This document shows, piece by piece, positions 48,964-58,490 of a stretch of DNA of 64,000 bases (positions are counted from its first letter, which is position 1; every line of letters starts with the position of its first letter). The notes below the pieces were generated by a model that made no database searches, was not told the DNA's origin, and saw nothing but the letters and a program-made list of their open reading frames with translations. The translations under genes and the position numbers were made by a program. The DNA comes from Thalassolituus hydrocarboniclasticus (GTDB lineage: Bacteria; Pseudomonadota; Gammaproteobacteria; Pseudomonadales; Oceanobacteraceae): assembly GCF_025345565.1 (NCBI RefSeq), contig NZ_CP054475.1:2324448-2388447 (forward strand), in the 5' to 3' direction.

Positions 48964-49326
48964 TCAGCCGCAGCAGTTCTCATGACCATCCGGAAAATCG
49001 ATGGCCATATAGATAGAGCTTTGCGGGAATTCGGCCGGATAAGCCATATAAAAATGCGTGTTTTCATCGGTTGGCCACCAGCACGAAGCTGCACGGGGTA
49101 CATCGGCCAGAGTGATACGCTCAATGCAGTATTGCAGGTTCAGGCCCTGGGTTTCCGGGAAAATCTCAGCAAAGTCCGCTGGAAAACCGTCTTCAACGGT
49201 GTTCAGTTTGTCTTCGATTTTCAGTTCACGCAGTTTCTTTTCCCATTCCGGGTCCTGGCTGCATTCAACAAAAAAATCGGCCAGATAGCGGCTGTGGAAT
49301 TTTTTAGTGATACGACGGTTAGACAT
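48964..49326 (-). CDS. small acidic protein of unknown function
   Basis: A 120-residue soluble protein with an AGGA ribosome site. It contains a basic lead (SNRRITKKFHSRYLADFFVECS), then an acidic body, a WWPTDENTHFYMAYPAEF region and an ending HENCCG with paired cysteines. I do not recognise the family. It is 18 nt ahead of the next unknown gene on the same strand and may be its partner. Confidence 0.6.
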   Translation of the reverse strand: MSNRRITKKFHSRYLADFFVECSQDPEWEKKLRELKIEDKLNTVEDGFPADFAEIFPETQGLNLQYCIERITLADVPRAASCWWPTDENTHFYMAYPAEFPQSSIYMAIDFPDGHENCCG

Positions 49327-49394
49327 ATTCTGTTCCTGTTATTTGTGTGTGCGTTCTGTCAAAGCGGCAGAACGCAGAATCGGTTGCGCTTGTG

Positions 49395-50066
49395 TTACCA
49401 GGGCAGCGACTGGCCATTGGAATGCCAGAAACCGCCGGTATTAGACAAATTCAGTTCATCAATACGGGCTGCCAGACCTTCTGCCGCCTGTGCCGGGGTG
49501 ATGTCACCATTAAAGCCGACCATACGGGTCTGAACAAACCCCGGATGCAGTTGTGCCACGGCAATGCCGCGCGGCTCCAGATCTACGGCCAGCGATTTGC
49601 CAAAAGCGTTGAGTGCAGCTTTGGAAGCACGGTAACCGTAATAGCTGCCGGAGGTGTTATCAGCGATGGAACCCATACGACTGGTGATGTTGGCAATTTT
49701 GCTGCCTTCACCCATAAATGGCAGTAAAGCGCAGGTCAGTTTCAGCGGCACGATAGCATTAATATCCAGCTGTTGCTGAATGGTATCGAAATTCATTTCT
49801 TCCAGAGTTTCGTTACAGAACAGGCCGGCATTATTGATCAGAATATCCAGCTCGCCCTCCAGTAATTGTTCAAGAATACTGGTGACCGCAAAAATGCTTT
49901 CATCGTTGGTCAGATCGATACCACTGATGACCTGATCGGCAAGATCTTCCAGTTCATCACTGGTTTCACGGCAAATACCGGTAACCGAATCCCCGCGGGC
50001 GGCATACAACTTCGCCAGTTCCAGACCAATACCCCGGTTTGCACCGGTAATTACTACATTTGCCAT
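49395..50066 (-). CDS. short-chain dehydrogenase/reductase
   Basis: A 223-residue classical SDR. It has the cofactor motif TGANRGIG (7-14), NNAG, the catalytic serine in ITSRMGSI, and YYGYRASK (Tyr-Lys). An arginine two residues after the tyrosine and a short C-terminus match the C-factor-like or sepiapterin-type SDRs. GGAGG precedes the ATG. No partner gene gives a substrate hint. Confidence 0.93.
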   Translation of the reverse strand: MANVVITGANRGIGLELAKLYAARGDSVTGICRETSDELEDLADQVISGIDLTNDESIFAVTSILEQLLEGELDILINNAGLFCNETLEEMNFDTIQQQLDINAIVPLKLTCALLPFMGEGSKIANITSRMGSIADNTSGSYYGYRASKAALNAFGKSLAVDLEPRGIAVAQLHPGFVQTRMVGFNGDITPAQAAEGLAARIDELNLSNTGGFWHSNGQSLPW

Positions 50067-50243
50067 CAGGGCCTCCTGGTTTTAGGTGTTCGTTCGCGGT
50101 TAACAGGCGGCAATACTACCCTGTTTTGCCCCCTGTTCACACCAACGCCAGCAATACGGAGTGTCCTGTTTACCTCTCTGCCCGGACGACAGAATACACA
50201 CCTGCTGAAAATATCCGGCACATAAAGATAACGGTATAAAATA

Positions 50244-51497
50244 TCAGCGGGTCAGCGTCTTTTTATCGGCAAAACTGACAGTCCGCCCCTGCAACCGGCT
50301 GTTTACAATATAAGCCTGCCCCTTACGGCCAAACTGCTGCAGCCAACGATCAAAACGTGGCGAAACCCGCGCCAGCATGTCGGCCAGACGTAAAAACGGA
50401 AACTGCAGCAATGGCAACAGCCCCAGCAACGGAGTACGCGGTAAATCCAGCGCGCGGCGAATATCAGAGGGAATAAAAAATGTCGCGTAACTGCGGTGAA
50501 ACCAGTAAACAAAATGCTGATAAAAACGGCTGCCCGGCACCTGGCGGAAACTTTCCAGATAAGACGCCGCCAGCTGGCGACTGTCGGCATCCGGGTTTAC
50601 CCGGCTGCCGGTGGCAATGATGTACAGCCAGTCGACACCCTGCTGACGGTTTTGTGGTAGCAACTCGATATCATCGCCCATCAGATACGCCACATAGCGC
50701 CACAGGTGCAGTACGGCTTCCAGATCACGGTTACTGAACCGCCAGCCGAGCATGCTCAGGCCGGTCATCATCATCATGGAAAACGCCACATTGGTGGCCA
50801 GTGCATCACCCTGATTAATCGGCAGGCCCCACTCGTCGCTGTTCCAGTCCGGGTGTTGCAGTAAACGCCGGCGTACCAGTGCATGCATAACGCGCACATG
50901 CACGGCAGCACTGTAACCGGGCGCACCACGTTCCAGTCCGCCCGGCGTGGTGACATCAAACCAGAACGAGGTGGTTTCCGACACGCGGTCAAACGAGCTG
51001 TTGCCACTCAGGGCACCGGTAAAGGCCAGGGGTTTGGAAATATCGCTGTTGGCATAACCGCCCAGTAAGGAGAAATCCCCCAGCGCGTACATAGCAAATC
51101 GGCCGCAGCGGTGAATGACGGCACAGGCATGGCTCAGCTTGTCAGCGTCCAGCCAGTCGGGTGTTTGCTCGGCCTGCTGCAGCAGCGCTTTCAGCGCGGG
51201 GGTACGGTCATCGAGAATATGACTGCCATCGTGAATGGCTTTCTTCAGCAACTGCTGCGGATGAATGCCTGCGGCACGCAGCTCGGGATTGGCAAAAAGC
51301 TCAGCGGCGACGGCATCCCCCAACTCATCACTGCGGTAATAGCTGGCAGCAACAGCATCGGTCAGCTCTGCCGGGGGATTTGGTTTCTTCCCCATCAGCA
51401 GCTTCAGCCCCCAGGCAATTTTGCGGGATCGTCCCCGGCCCTGCTCTGCCAGATAAACAAAGCGCGGGGGATGTTGCGGGTGCGGTTGCTCGGACAT
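50244..51497 (-). CDS. oxygenase MpaB / Lcp-type (DUF2236) protein
   Basis: A 417-residue protein of the DUF2236 family, which includes the haem enzyme Lcp (latex-clearing protein) and fungal MpaB. The core includes LLKKAIHDGSH, RCGRFAMYALGDFSLLGGY, RVMHALVRRRLLQH, NQGDALATNVAFSMMMMTGLSMLG and LWRYVAYLMGDDIELLP. Some members cleave double bonds of polyisoprenoids with oxygen. The function here is unproved. Two perfect palindromes lie upstream; the nearest starts 13 nt before the ATG. Ribosome site AGAGAG is moderate. Confidence 0.87.
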   Translation of the reverse strand: MSEQPHPQHPPRFVYLAEQGRGRSRKIAWGLKLLMGKKPNPPAELTDAVAASYYRSDELGDAVAAELFANPELRAAGIHPQQLLKKAIHDGSHILDDRTPALKALLQQAEQTPDWLDADKLSHACAVIHRCGRFAMYALGDFSLLGGYANSDISKPLAFTGALSGNSSFDRVSETTSFWFDVTTPGGLERGAPGYSAAVHVRVMHALVRRRLLQHPDWNSDEWGLPINQGDALATNVAFSMMMMTGLSMLGWRFSNRDLEAVLHLWRYVAYLMGDDIELLPQNRQQGVDWLYIIATGSRVNPDADSRQLAASYLESFRQVPGSRFYQHFVYWFHRSYATFFIPSDIRRALDLPRTPLLGLLPLLQFPFLRLADMLARVSPRFDRWLQQFGRKGQAYIVNSRLQGRTVSFADKKTLTR

Positions 51498-51510
51498 AAC
51501 AGTCTCTCTG

Positions 51511-51586
51511 CTGCGGTGATTAAATGATCACCGCAGTATTTCAGAAAGCCGGAAAACTGAACAATGACAGATCGGCCGATCTGTCA
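51511..51586. promoter_or_regulatory. two perfect palindromes upstream of the MpaB-type gene
   Basis: CTGCGGTGAT-N6-ATCACCGCAG (51511-51536) and TGACAGATCGG/CCGATCTGTCA (51565-51586) are both perfect. They occupy most of the 110-nt gap before the MpaB start. They may be operators for a TetR-type repressor or RNA hairpins. Neither has a U-run, so they are not ordinary terminators. Confidence 0.6.
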
Positions 51587-51607
51587 GGGAAGCAGCTGCA
51601 CCCGGTG

Positions 51608-52360
51608 TCAGGGAGCCGTTGCCGATGCGCAGTTAGTGCCCGCTGCGGTTTCACAGTATTTCAGCAGGACATTTTCACCATTACCATCCCAGGTCATGAT
51701 GGTGTACGGATAGTCGCCATCTACTGGAAGACTGACAGCTACCGTACGGCCACTGCGGTCTGTGTTGATCTGCGTTTCGATCAGGCTATCCTGCACACCT
51801 GCGGTATAGCCCTTCAGCGTCCATTCGTATTTCGAAGATTCGAGGGCGCGCACAAGATGGCCATCTTCATACTGGTATTCGTTGTAACCACAATTTGCAG
51901 GTTGCTCCATGCGGATAGTTAGGTCGTTTTCAGCATCGTAGCCATCTTGTGTGAAAAGCCAGACTTCACCTTCGGCATTATGGCTGTAGTCCAGATATTT
52001 AGTTGGCTGATCCTGCTCGTTAGTCCAGCGCGGGCCAGGGTGCATTATTCCTTCATTGCTGCCCGACACCATCAGCAAAATGCCCAACTGAGCCATGCCC
52101 ACAAGATTCTCAGGGTCAAGTCCACCGCCAACAGGAAAATCGGAATAATCACCCTGGTAGGCCGAAAAGCTGCCGGCATATTCAGGCACCGGAATGATTA
52201 AGTTCTGACTTTTATCGGCACTGCAGTCGATCGCCTGCGGAGAGTCGCGCCCCTGATCACCGCCCGAATTACCACTATCCGCATTAGTACCGCCTGACGA
52301 ACTACCACCACCACATGCCGTTAATGCCAGCGCCAACACAGATAAATACACATGCTTCAC
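51608..52360 (-). CDS. lipoprotein of unknown function
   Basis: A 250-residue exported lipoprotein (LALTACGGG, Cys15) with a serine/glycine-rich linker (GGGSSSGGTNADSGNSGGD) and four further cysteines. It starts at GTG 52360 with GGGAG 6 nt upstream. The start at 52405 listed by open-frame logic is an extension without export features. The mature part (PVPEYAGSFSAYQGDYSDFPVGGG onward, seen in part) suits a beta-rich surface domain. I do not recognise it. Confidence 0.75.
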   Translation of the reverse strand: MKHVYLSVLALALTACGGGSSSGGTNADSGNSGGDQGRDSPQAIDCSADKSQNLIIPVPEYAGSFSAYQGDYSDFPVGGGLDPENLVGMAQLGILLMVSGSNEGIMHPGPRWTNEQDQPTKYLDYSHNAEGEVWLFTQDGYDAENDLTIRMEQPANCGYNEYQYEDGHLVRALESSKYEWTLKGYTAGVQDSLIETQINTDRSGRTVAVSLPVDGDYPYTIMTWDGNGENVLLKYCETAAGTNCASATAP

Positions 52361-52417
52361 GTCGTTCTCCCTCACATTACTGATAATTATATTCTCAATG
52401 ATCATCAGCCAATAAAA

Positions 52418-52445
52418 AACCCCGCAGGCCGAAACCTGCGGGGTT
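52418..52445 (-). terminator. Rho-independent terminator after the desaturase gene
   Basis: AACCCCGCAGG / CCTGCGGGGTT with a 6-nt loop; on the minus strand TTTTTTATT follows. Confidence 0.92.
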
Positions 52446-52489
52446 AATCACACTACAGCTTTTAATCCGCTGCGTTTTGCGTCAGAAAC

Positions 52490-53629
52490 TCAGCCAGCGG
52501 CAAATTGTGCCGTCAGTAACTTCAGTCGTTTCTGCTGCATTTTTAATGAGTATTCCAGCTCTTTGTAACGAGTATGCAGAGCTGCCTTCTCCCATTTTTC
52601 CTGCAGATGGCGACGGGTTTCCTGATACTTTTCTGATTGCAGTTCAGTCCATTCGGCCAGCATCACTTTAAATTCTTCGTATTCTTTTTCCAGCAGGTGC
52701 GACCATTTGTCAGAGTTTTTCGATTTGGCCAGACGCTCCTGAGCACGTTTAAACTGCATTTTCAGTTTGGCACGCTGAATTTTAAAATCCGGAACGACAC
52801 GCAGATTTCTCGCCAGCCCCAGCATAGAGCAGCTTTTGATCAGCCATTTTGTCGGGTCCCACTGCCACCATTTGATGCCATTACGGTAATCGGTCTGAAA
52901 AATATGGTGATAGTTGTGATAGCCCTCACCAAAAGTCAGAAAGGCAAAGAAATGATTATCGCGGGCCGTGTTTTCATCGGTGTATGGCTGTGAGCCCCAC
53001 TTGTGCGCGATGGAATTGATAAAGAAGGTAAAGTGATGCGTGGTCACAATGCGCAGTACGCCGGCCAACAGGATCATGCCCCAAAGGTCATCGAACATCA
53101 GACCCAAAGCAACCGGAATACCAATATTCATCCCCACTGCAATTGGCACGTAGTACTTGTACTGCCACATCACGATCGGGTCTTTCATCAGGTTTTTAAC
53201 ATTATCGAAATTCACTTCGCCGCTTTTATATTGGCGAACCATCCAGCCCATATGGGAAAACCACAAACCGCGCTTAGCCGAATAAGGGTCCAGATCCACA
53301 TCATCGACATGACGGTGATGCACCCGGTGACCGGAACTCCAGTGCAGAATGGTATTCTGCAGTGCCATGGCGCCGAACAGCGCATACCAGAGACGCAGGC
53401 TCCAGTGGGCTTCATAAGCATTGTGTGACCACAAACGGTGATAACCGGCGGTAATCGCAAGCTCAGTCGCTGAGGTCAGCAGGATATAAAACACCACCGC
53501 GGCCAGTGTGTAGCCATAGGTTAATCCGTACCATGGCACTAACGTCAGAGCGGCCAGGCCGGTAACTGAAAACATGATGGCGGGAACCCAGTTGATCGGG
53601 GCGGTTTCTTTATTATTGGTATCGCTCAT
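52490..53629 (-). CDS. acyl-CoA fatty acid desaturase
   Basis: A 379-residue integral membrane di-iron desaturase, probably delta-9. The three histidine boxes are HRLWSH (64-69), HRVHHRH (101-107) and EGYHNYHH (near 247), with four hydrophobic helices between. It resembles Pseudomonas DesB/DesA-type acyl-CoA desaturases. An unusual C-terminal extension (about 280-379) is a charged coiled coil. A weak AAGAAAGAG ribosome site precedes the ATG. An imperfect inverted repeat 133 nt upstream may be a FadR/DesT-like operator. Confidence 0.93.
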   Translation of the reverse strand: MSDTNNKETAPINWVPAIMFSVTGLAALTLVPWYGLTYGYTLAAVVFYILLTSATELAITAGYHRLWSHNAYEAHWSLRLWYALFGAMALQNTILHWSSGHRVHHRHVDDVDLDPYSAKRGLWFSHMGWMVRQYKSGEVNFDNVKNLMKDPIVMWQYKYYVPIAVGMNIGIPVALGLMFDDLWGMILLAGVLRIVTTHHFTFFINSIAHKWGSQPYTDENTARDNHFFAFLTFGEGYHNYHHIFQTDYRNGIKWWQWDPTKWLIKSCSMLGLARNLRVVPDFKIQRAKLKMQFKRAQERLAKSKNSDKWSHLLEKEYEEFKVMLAEWTELQSEKYQETRRHLQEKWEKAALHTRYKELEYSLKMQQKRLKLLTAQFAAG

Positions 53630-53937
53630 AAGGCTCTTTCTTTATGGATATACAGACAACACGGATACAGACCGGTTGTTAAATCTGCGTTACATGATAC
53701 CTGATTGTCGCAATTCCGGCACGGCAGGCTGCGTAAAGGCTTGCGGTAAATCACTCTGACTGGTTACTTTTTAATCAAAACATGTAACCGAAAGGCTTTA
53801 TACTGCCCATTTCTGCAGCAGAACCGGAACTGACAGTCGATTATATCGATAATGGAATAAGAGAATATCCTGAGGAAGAGGCAATATAACGACACCTGTG
53901 CGCATCACTACCCACGCCCCTTTTCATACAGACATAA
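53630..53937. other. intergenic region upstream of the desaturase gene
   Basis: 308 nt with no gene. GGTTAC-N16-GTAACC (53762-53789) is an imperfect inverted repeat and a possible operator. TATACT at 53799-53804 faces the plus strand but has no good -35. The nqr terminator begins at 53938. Confidence 0.45.
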
Positions 53938-53962
53938 AAAAACCGCGCCTGGCGCGGTTTTT
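53938..53962. terminator. Rho-independent terminator after nqrF
   Basis: AACCGCGCC / GGCGCGGTT (53941-53959) with a single-base turn, A6 before and T7 after; works in both directions. Confidence 0.9.
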
Positions 53963-53975
53963 TTATTCCGGCAGA

Positions 53976-55199
53976 TTAACCGCCGAAGTCATCCAACATG
54001 ATGTTCTCGGGTTCAACACCCAGACTCAGCAGCATGTTGATCACCGACTGGTTCATGATCGGAGGTCCACACATGTAGAACTCACAGTCTTCCGGCGCCG
54101 GATGGTCACGCAGATACTGTTCGTACAGCACGTTATGGATAAAGCCGGTCAGGCCTGTCCAGTTATCTTCAGGCTGCGGATCAGACATGGCCACATGCCA
54201 TTCGAAGTTATCATTCTCGGCCGCCAGCTGATCGTATTCATCCTGATAGAACAGTTCACGCAATGAACGTGCACCGTACCAGAAGCTGATCTTACGCTTG
54301 GAGCCCAGACGCTTCAGCTGATCGAAGATGTGTGAACGCATCGGCGCCATACCGGCACCACCACCGATGAATACCATTTCGGCATCGGTGTCTTTGGCGA
54401 AGAATTCACCAAACGGACCGTAAACAGTGACCTTATCACCTGGCTTCAGATTGAAGACATAAGAAGACATGATGCCCGGGTTAATACCCTTGCTGCCCGG
54501 AGGTGGGGTCGCAATACGGATATTAAATTTCACCAGACCACGCTCTTCCGGATAGTTCGCCATGGAGTAAGCACGGATAGTGTCTTCTTTATTAACCGCT
54601 TTCAGATCAAAGAAGCCAAAACGTTCCCAGTCACCACGGTATTCTTCCTGAATGTCGAAATCAGAGAAATTGATTTCATACGGAGGACATTCCAGCTGAA
54701 CGTAACCGCCGGCACGGAAGTCTACGTTTTCACCTTCCGGCAGCTTCAGGGTCAGTTCTTTAATAAAGGTTGCCACGTTAGGGTTGGAAACCACGGTGGT
54801 TTCCCATTTCTTAACGCCGAACACTTCTTCCGGAACTTCAATCACCATGTCCTGCTTAACCGGTGCCTGACAAGACAGACGCCAGCCTTCGCGGGCCTCA
54901 CCCTTGGTAAAGTGGGACTCTTCCGTTGGCAGCATTTCGCCGCCACCGCTTTTAATCACACACTTACACTGGGCACAGGTACCACCACCACCACAGGCAG
55001 AGGACAGGAAAATGTTATTGGCAGCCAGGGTTTGCAGCAGCTTGCCACCGGCTTCCGTTTCAATGGTTTTCTCGCCATTGATCAGAATTTTTACGTTACC
55101 AGAGCTGACCAGCTTGGCACGGGCGCCGAGAATGATGAATACCAGTGACAGTACAATCACGGTAAACATCACAACGCCGAGGATGATTTCAATATTCAA
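53976..55199 (-). CDS. nqrF: Na+-translocating NADH:quinone reductase subunit F
   Basis: NADH-oxidising subunit. The 407-residue protein has one N-terminal membrane helix ([21 protein letters not shown]), a 2Fe-2S ferredoxin domain with [12 protein letters not shown] (cluster cysteines), the FAD site [11 protein letters not shown], and the NADH site [12 protein letters not shown]. The ending NIMLDDFGG is typical. It is last in nqrABCDEF and is closed by a terminator. Start and length match NqrF of Vibrio. Confidence 0.98.
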   Translation of the reverse strand: MNIEIILGVVMFTVIVLSLVFIILGARAKLVSSGNVKILINGEKTIETEAGGKLLQTLAANNIFLSSACGGGGTCAQCKCVIKSGGGEMLPTEESHFTKGEAREGWRLSCQAPVKQDMVIEVPEEVFGVKKWETTVVSNPNVATFIKELTLKLPEGENVDFRAGGYVQLECPPYEINFSDFDIQEEYRGDWERFGFFDLKAVNKEDTIRAYSMANYPEERGLVKFNIRIATPPPGSKGINPGIMSSYVFNLKPGDKVTVYGPFGEFFAKDTDAEMVFIGGGAGMAPMRSHIFDQLKRLGSKRKISFWYGARSLRELFYQDEYDQLAAENDNFEWHVAMSDPQPEDNWTGLTGFIHNVLYEQYLRDHPAPEDCEFYMCGPPIMNQSVINMLLSLGVEPENIMLDDFGG

Positions 55200-55211
55200 A
55201 ATACCGACTCC

Positions 55212-55826
55212 TTACAGCGACACGCCAGAGAATGACATAAAGCCCAGCGACATCAGACCAACGGTCATAAAGGTAATGCCCAGTCCCTGCAGACCTGCAG
55301 GCACATCACTGTACTTCAGCTTTTCGCGGATACCGGCCAGAGCAGTGATCGCCAGAGCCCAGCCCAGACCAGCACCAACACCGTATACCGCACTCTCACC
55401 AAAGGTGTAGTCACGCTCAACCATAAACAGTACCGCACCCATGATCGCGCAGTTAACGGTGATCAGTGGCAGGAACACGCCCAGCGCGTTGTACAGGGAC
55501 GGAACGTACTTATCGAGTACCATTTCCAGAATCTGCACCATCGCAGCAATTACGCCGATGTAGGTCAGCAGGCCCAGGAAGCTCAGATCCACAGTAGCGA
55601 AATCCGGGCTGATCCAGGTCAGTGCGCCTTCTTTCAGCAGCAGACCGTAAATCAGGTTGTTAACCGGTACAGTGATCGCCAGTACCACAATAACCGCTAC
55701 ACCCAGACCAATAGCCGTCTGAATTTTTTTCGAAATCGCCAGGAAGGTACACATGCCGAGGAAGAAGGCTAACGCCATGTTCTCAACAAAGACCGCCTTA
55801 ACGAACAGACTGATATAGTGTTCCAT
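55212..55826 (-). CDS. nqrE: Na+-NQR subunit E
   Basis: A 204-residue membrane subunit of six helices that shares an iron site with NqrD. Diagnostic segments are [20 protein letters not shown] (Cys) and [25 protein letters not shown], with a conserved cysteine in both. Starts at the 1-nt overlap with nqrD (TAATG) behind GGAGG. Fifth gene of the operon. Confidence 0.98.
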   Translation of the reverse strand: MEHYISLFVKAVFVENMALAFFLGMCTFLAISKKIQTAIGLGVAVIVVLAITVPVNNLIYGLLLKEGALTWISPDFATVDLSFLGLLTYIGVIAAMVQILEMVLDKYVPSLYNALGVFLPLITVNCAIMGAVLFMVERDYTFGESAVYGVGAGLGWALAITALAGIREKLKYSDVPAGLQGLGITFMTVGLMSLGFMSFSGVSL

Positions 55827-56488
55827 TAATGGCCTCCGGAATGCTCAGTGTTAGGCAGAATTTTGAACTCTGCGGTTTCCACCTGATCTTTCTTCCAGGT
55901 ACGCAGTACCCAGATAAACAGACCGATAATGAAAAACGCTGACGGTGGCAGCAGCAGCAGACCGTTGGACTGATACCAGCCGCCATCCTGAATCAGCGGA
56001 AGAATTTCGAAGCCCAGCAGTTTACCGGCACCAAAGAGTTCACGAATGGTACCAACAGTGATCAGTACGACGGAGTAGCCCAGACCGTTACCGATACCAT
56101 CAAAGAAGCTCAGCACCGGACCATTTTTCATGGCAAAGGCTTCAGCGCGACCCATTACGATACAGTTGGTGATAATCAGACCAACGAATACCGACAGCTG
56201 CTTACTGATGTCATAGGCATACGCCTTCAGAATCTGGTCCACCACAATAACCAGCGAGGCAATAATGATCATCTGCACGATGATACGGATATTGTTCGGA
56301 ATATGGTTACGGATCAGGGCGATACCAAAGTTCGAAAATGCGGTTACCGAGGTCAGTGCAATACACATTACCAGCGTAACCTGCAGACTGGTGGTTACTG
56401 CCAGCGCAGAACACACACCCAGAATCTGCACAGCAATCGGGTTTTTATTAAACAACGGGTCCAGCAGGACATTTTTCATATCAGACAT
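55826..56488 (-). CDS. nqrD: Na+-NQR subunit D
   Basis: A 220-residue membrane subunit with six helices: [30 protein letters not shown], the [15 protein letters not shown] motif with the iron-binding cysteine, and a C-terminal helix. It pairs with NqrE as two homologous halves. It begins 1 nt after nqrC. Confidence 0.98.
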   Translation of the reverse strand: MSDMKNVLLDPLFNKNPIAVQILGVCSALAVTTSLQVTLVMCIALTSVTAFSNFGIALIRNHIPNNIRIIVQMIIIASLVIVVDQILKAYAYDISKQLSVFVGLIITNCIVMGRAEAFAMKNGPVLSFFDGIGNGLGYSVVLITVGTIRELFGAGKLLGFEILPLIQDGGWYQSNGLLLLPPSAFFIIGLFIWVLRTWKKDQVETAEFKILPNTEHSGGH

Positions 56489-56489
56489 A

Positions 56490-57287
56490 TTAAGCCCCCT
56501 GTCCTTTCAATTGAGTCAGCAGCTTGCCGAACGCCATATCGCCAACCCAGAATTTCACCAGATTATCGACACCGCGACTGGTCAGAGTCGCACCGGACAG
56601 ACCATCAACCTGGTTCAGGTTGCCTTCGGCCGCACTGCCTTTCACAACGGTGATAGCCAGTTCGCCTTTGGCGTTATGCAGTTTTTTACCAATCCACATG
56701 CCTTTCCATTTTGGATTGTCGACTTCACCGCCCAGACCAGGAGTTTCTGCGTGAGCGTAGAAACCGAGACCAGCGATGGTTTCCATATCGCCCTCAAGAG
56801 CGATAAAGCCATACAGGGTCGACCACAGACCGTAGCCATGAACCGGCAGAACCAGAGTTTCGATCGCGCCGTCTTTCTCAATCATGTAAACCGCAGCGAA
56901 CTTTTCCAGACGCTTGATGCTGGCCTTGTCTTCTGCACCAGACAGCTTGCGCGACAGCGCAGGCAGTTTGGAAGACTTACGCTGATCGAAATTTTCCGGA
57001 TTCAGGTTAGCGGCACGGATCTCATCCAGTTCAGCGTCAGTCGCAAAACGACCGGCTTCCAGATTCACAATACGGGTTGTGACCTGTTTGAACTGCTCTG
57101 CAACGGGAACATCAGCCTGATACAGGCCAGCCGCCTGCAGTACTGCTGCTTTCTTGTCGTTAGCTTTGTTTTCATTCTGCTTCTGACGCAGTCCGACCGC
57201 AGCACCGGCTACGATAACGGAACACACCAGACACAGCAGAATGGCGACCAGCAGGGTCTTCTGAATGCTGTCATTATTGGCTGACAC
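56490..57287 (-). CDS. nqrC: Na+-NQR subunit C
   Basis: Covalently flavinylated subunit. The 265-residue protein has an N-terminal membrane anchor ([22 protein letters not shown]) and a periplasmic domain with the FMN attachment site SGATLTS (threonine) near residue 228. I start at GTG 57287, with GGAGG 7 nt upstream; this gives a normal NqrC start ([14 protein letters not shown]). It overlaps the nqrB end by 14 nt, which implies coupling. Confidence 0.97.
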   Translation of the reverse strand: MSANNDSIQKTLLVAILLCLVCSVIVAGAAVGLRQKQNENKANDKKAAVLQAAGLYQADVPVAEQFKQVTTRIVNLEAGRFATDAELDEIRAANLNPENFDQRKSSKLPALSRKLSGAEDKASIKRLEKFAAVYMIEKDGAIETLVLPVHGYGLWSTLYGFIALEGDMETIAGLGFYAHAETPGLGGEVDNPKWKGMWIGKKLHNAKGELAITVVKGSAAEGNLNQVDGLSGATLTSRGVDNLVKFWVGDMAFGKLLTQLKGQGA

Positions 57288-58488
57288 GGGCAGTCCTCCG
57301 CTTAATATTTGCCTGAACCACGAAGTGGTCAATCAAAGGTGCAAACAGGTTGGCAAACAGAATCGCCAGCATCATGCCTTCCGGGAATGCCGGGTTAACC
57401 ACACGGATCATCACCACCATAAAGCCGATCAGGGCACCAAAGAACCACTTACCTTTATTGGTCATAGAAGCCGATACCGGGTCGGTCGCCATAAAGATCA
57501 TACCGAAGGCAAAACCACCCAGAACCAGATGCCAGTACCATGGCAGCGCAAACATCGGGTTGGTATCAGAACCAACAGCGTTCAGCAGCAGCGTGGTAGC
57601 AACCATACCGATCATCACACCGGCCACGATACGCGCAGAGGCAATACCCATCACCAGCAGAACAGCACCACCAATGAAAATCGCCAGTGTACTGGTTTCA
57701 CCCATAGAGCCCTGAATCGTACCGATGAAGGCATCCATCCAGCTGACGCCGTTGTCGATGATGCTCTGCACACCACCTTCGGCAGCGTTACTCAGAGCGG
57801 TCGCACCGCTGAAACCATCGGCTGCAGTCCATACCGCGTTACCGGACATGTTGGCCGGGTAGGCAAAGAACAGGAAAGCACGACCAGTCAGCGCCGGGTT
57901 CAGGAAGTTTTTACCGGTACCACCGAAAATTTCCTTACCAATCACCACACCAAAGGTAATACCCAGTGCAACCTGCCACAGCGGAATGCTTGGCGGCAGC
58001 GTCAGGGCAAAGAGTACGGAAGTTACGAAGAAACCTTCGTTCACTTCATGGCGGCGAATAGTGGCAAACAGCACTTCCCAGAAGCCACCCACAATAAAGG
58101 TAACGGCATACACAGGAAGGAAGTAGGCAGCACCAAAGACAAAGTTGTCCCAGATACTGGCGGCGTTATGAGCGCTGCCACCCAGCAGGGCGATCAGCAT
58201 TTCACGCCAGCCTTCAATCGCAGTACCGGTTCCGGCTGCCAGAGCTTCGTTAGCCTGCAGACCGATGTTGTACATACCAAAGAACATGGCCGGGAAAGTA
58301 CACAACCACACAGTGATCATGATGCGCTTCAGGTCGATACCATCACGCACGTGAGCCGTGTTGTTGGTCACGTTTGGTGGTGAATAAAGACCAGTGTCTA
58401 CCGCTTCATACAGCGGATACATTTTTTCAAACTTGCCACCCTTTTCAAACTTGGGTGCCAGGCTGTCGAGCATACTACGCAAGCCCAT
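57274..58488 (-). CDS. nqrB: Na+-NQR subunit B
   Basis: A 404-residue membrane subunit that carries riboflavin and covalent FMN and forms the sodium channel. The FMN site is FSGATALS (Thr) near residue 233, and the channel part includes [24 protein letters not shown]. The N-terminus ([29 protein letters not shown], seen in part) is the usual soluble start. It begins 2 nt after nqrA. Confidence 0.98.
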   Translation of the reverse strand: MGLRSMLDSLAPKFEKGGKFEKMYPLYEAVDTGLYSPPNVTNNTAHVRDGIDLKRIMITVWLCTFPAMFFGMYNIGLQANEALAAGTGTAIEGWREMLIALLGGSAHNAASIWDNFVFGAAYFLPVYAVTFIVGGFWEVLFATIRRHEVNEGFFVTSVLFALTLPPSIPLWQVALGITFGVVIGKEIFGGTGKNFLNPALTGRAFLFFAYPANMSGNAVWTAADGFSGATALSNAAEGGVQSIIDNGVSWMDAFIGTIQGSMGETSTLAIFIGGAVLLVMGIASARIVAGVMIGMVATTLLLNAVGSDTNPMFALPWYWHLVLGGFAFGMIFMATDPVSASMTNKGKWFFGALIGFMVVMIRVVNPAFPEGMMLAILFANLFAPLIDHFVVQANIKRRTARVSQ

Positions 58489-58490
58489 GA

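Noticed and set aside
57265-58383. Long plus-strand frame opposite nqrB
   Set aside because: Shadow of a conserved subunit; composition H/T/Q-rich and unlike a folded protein.
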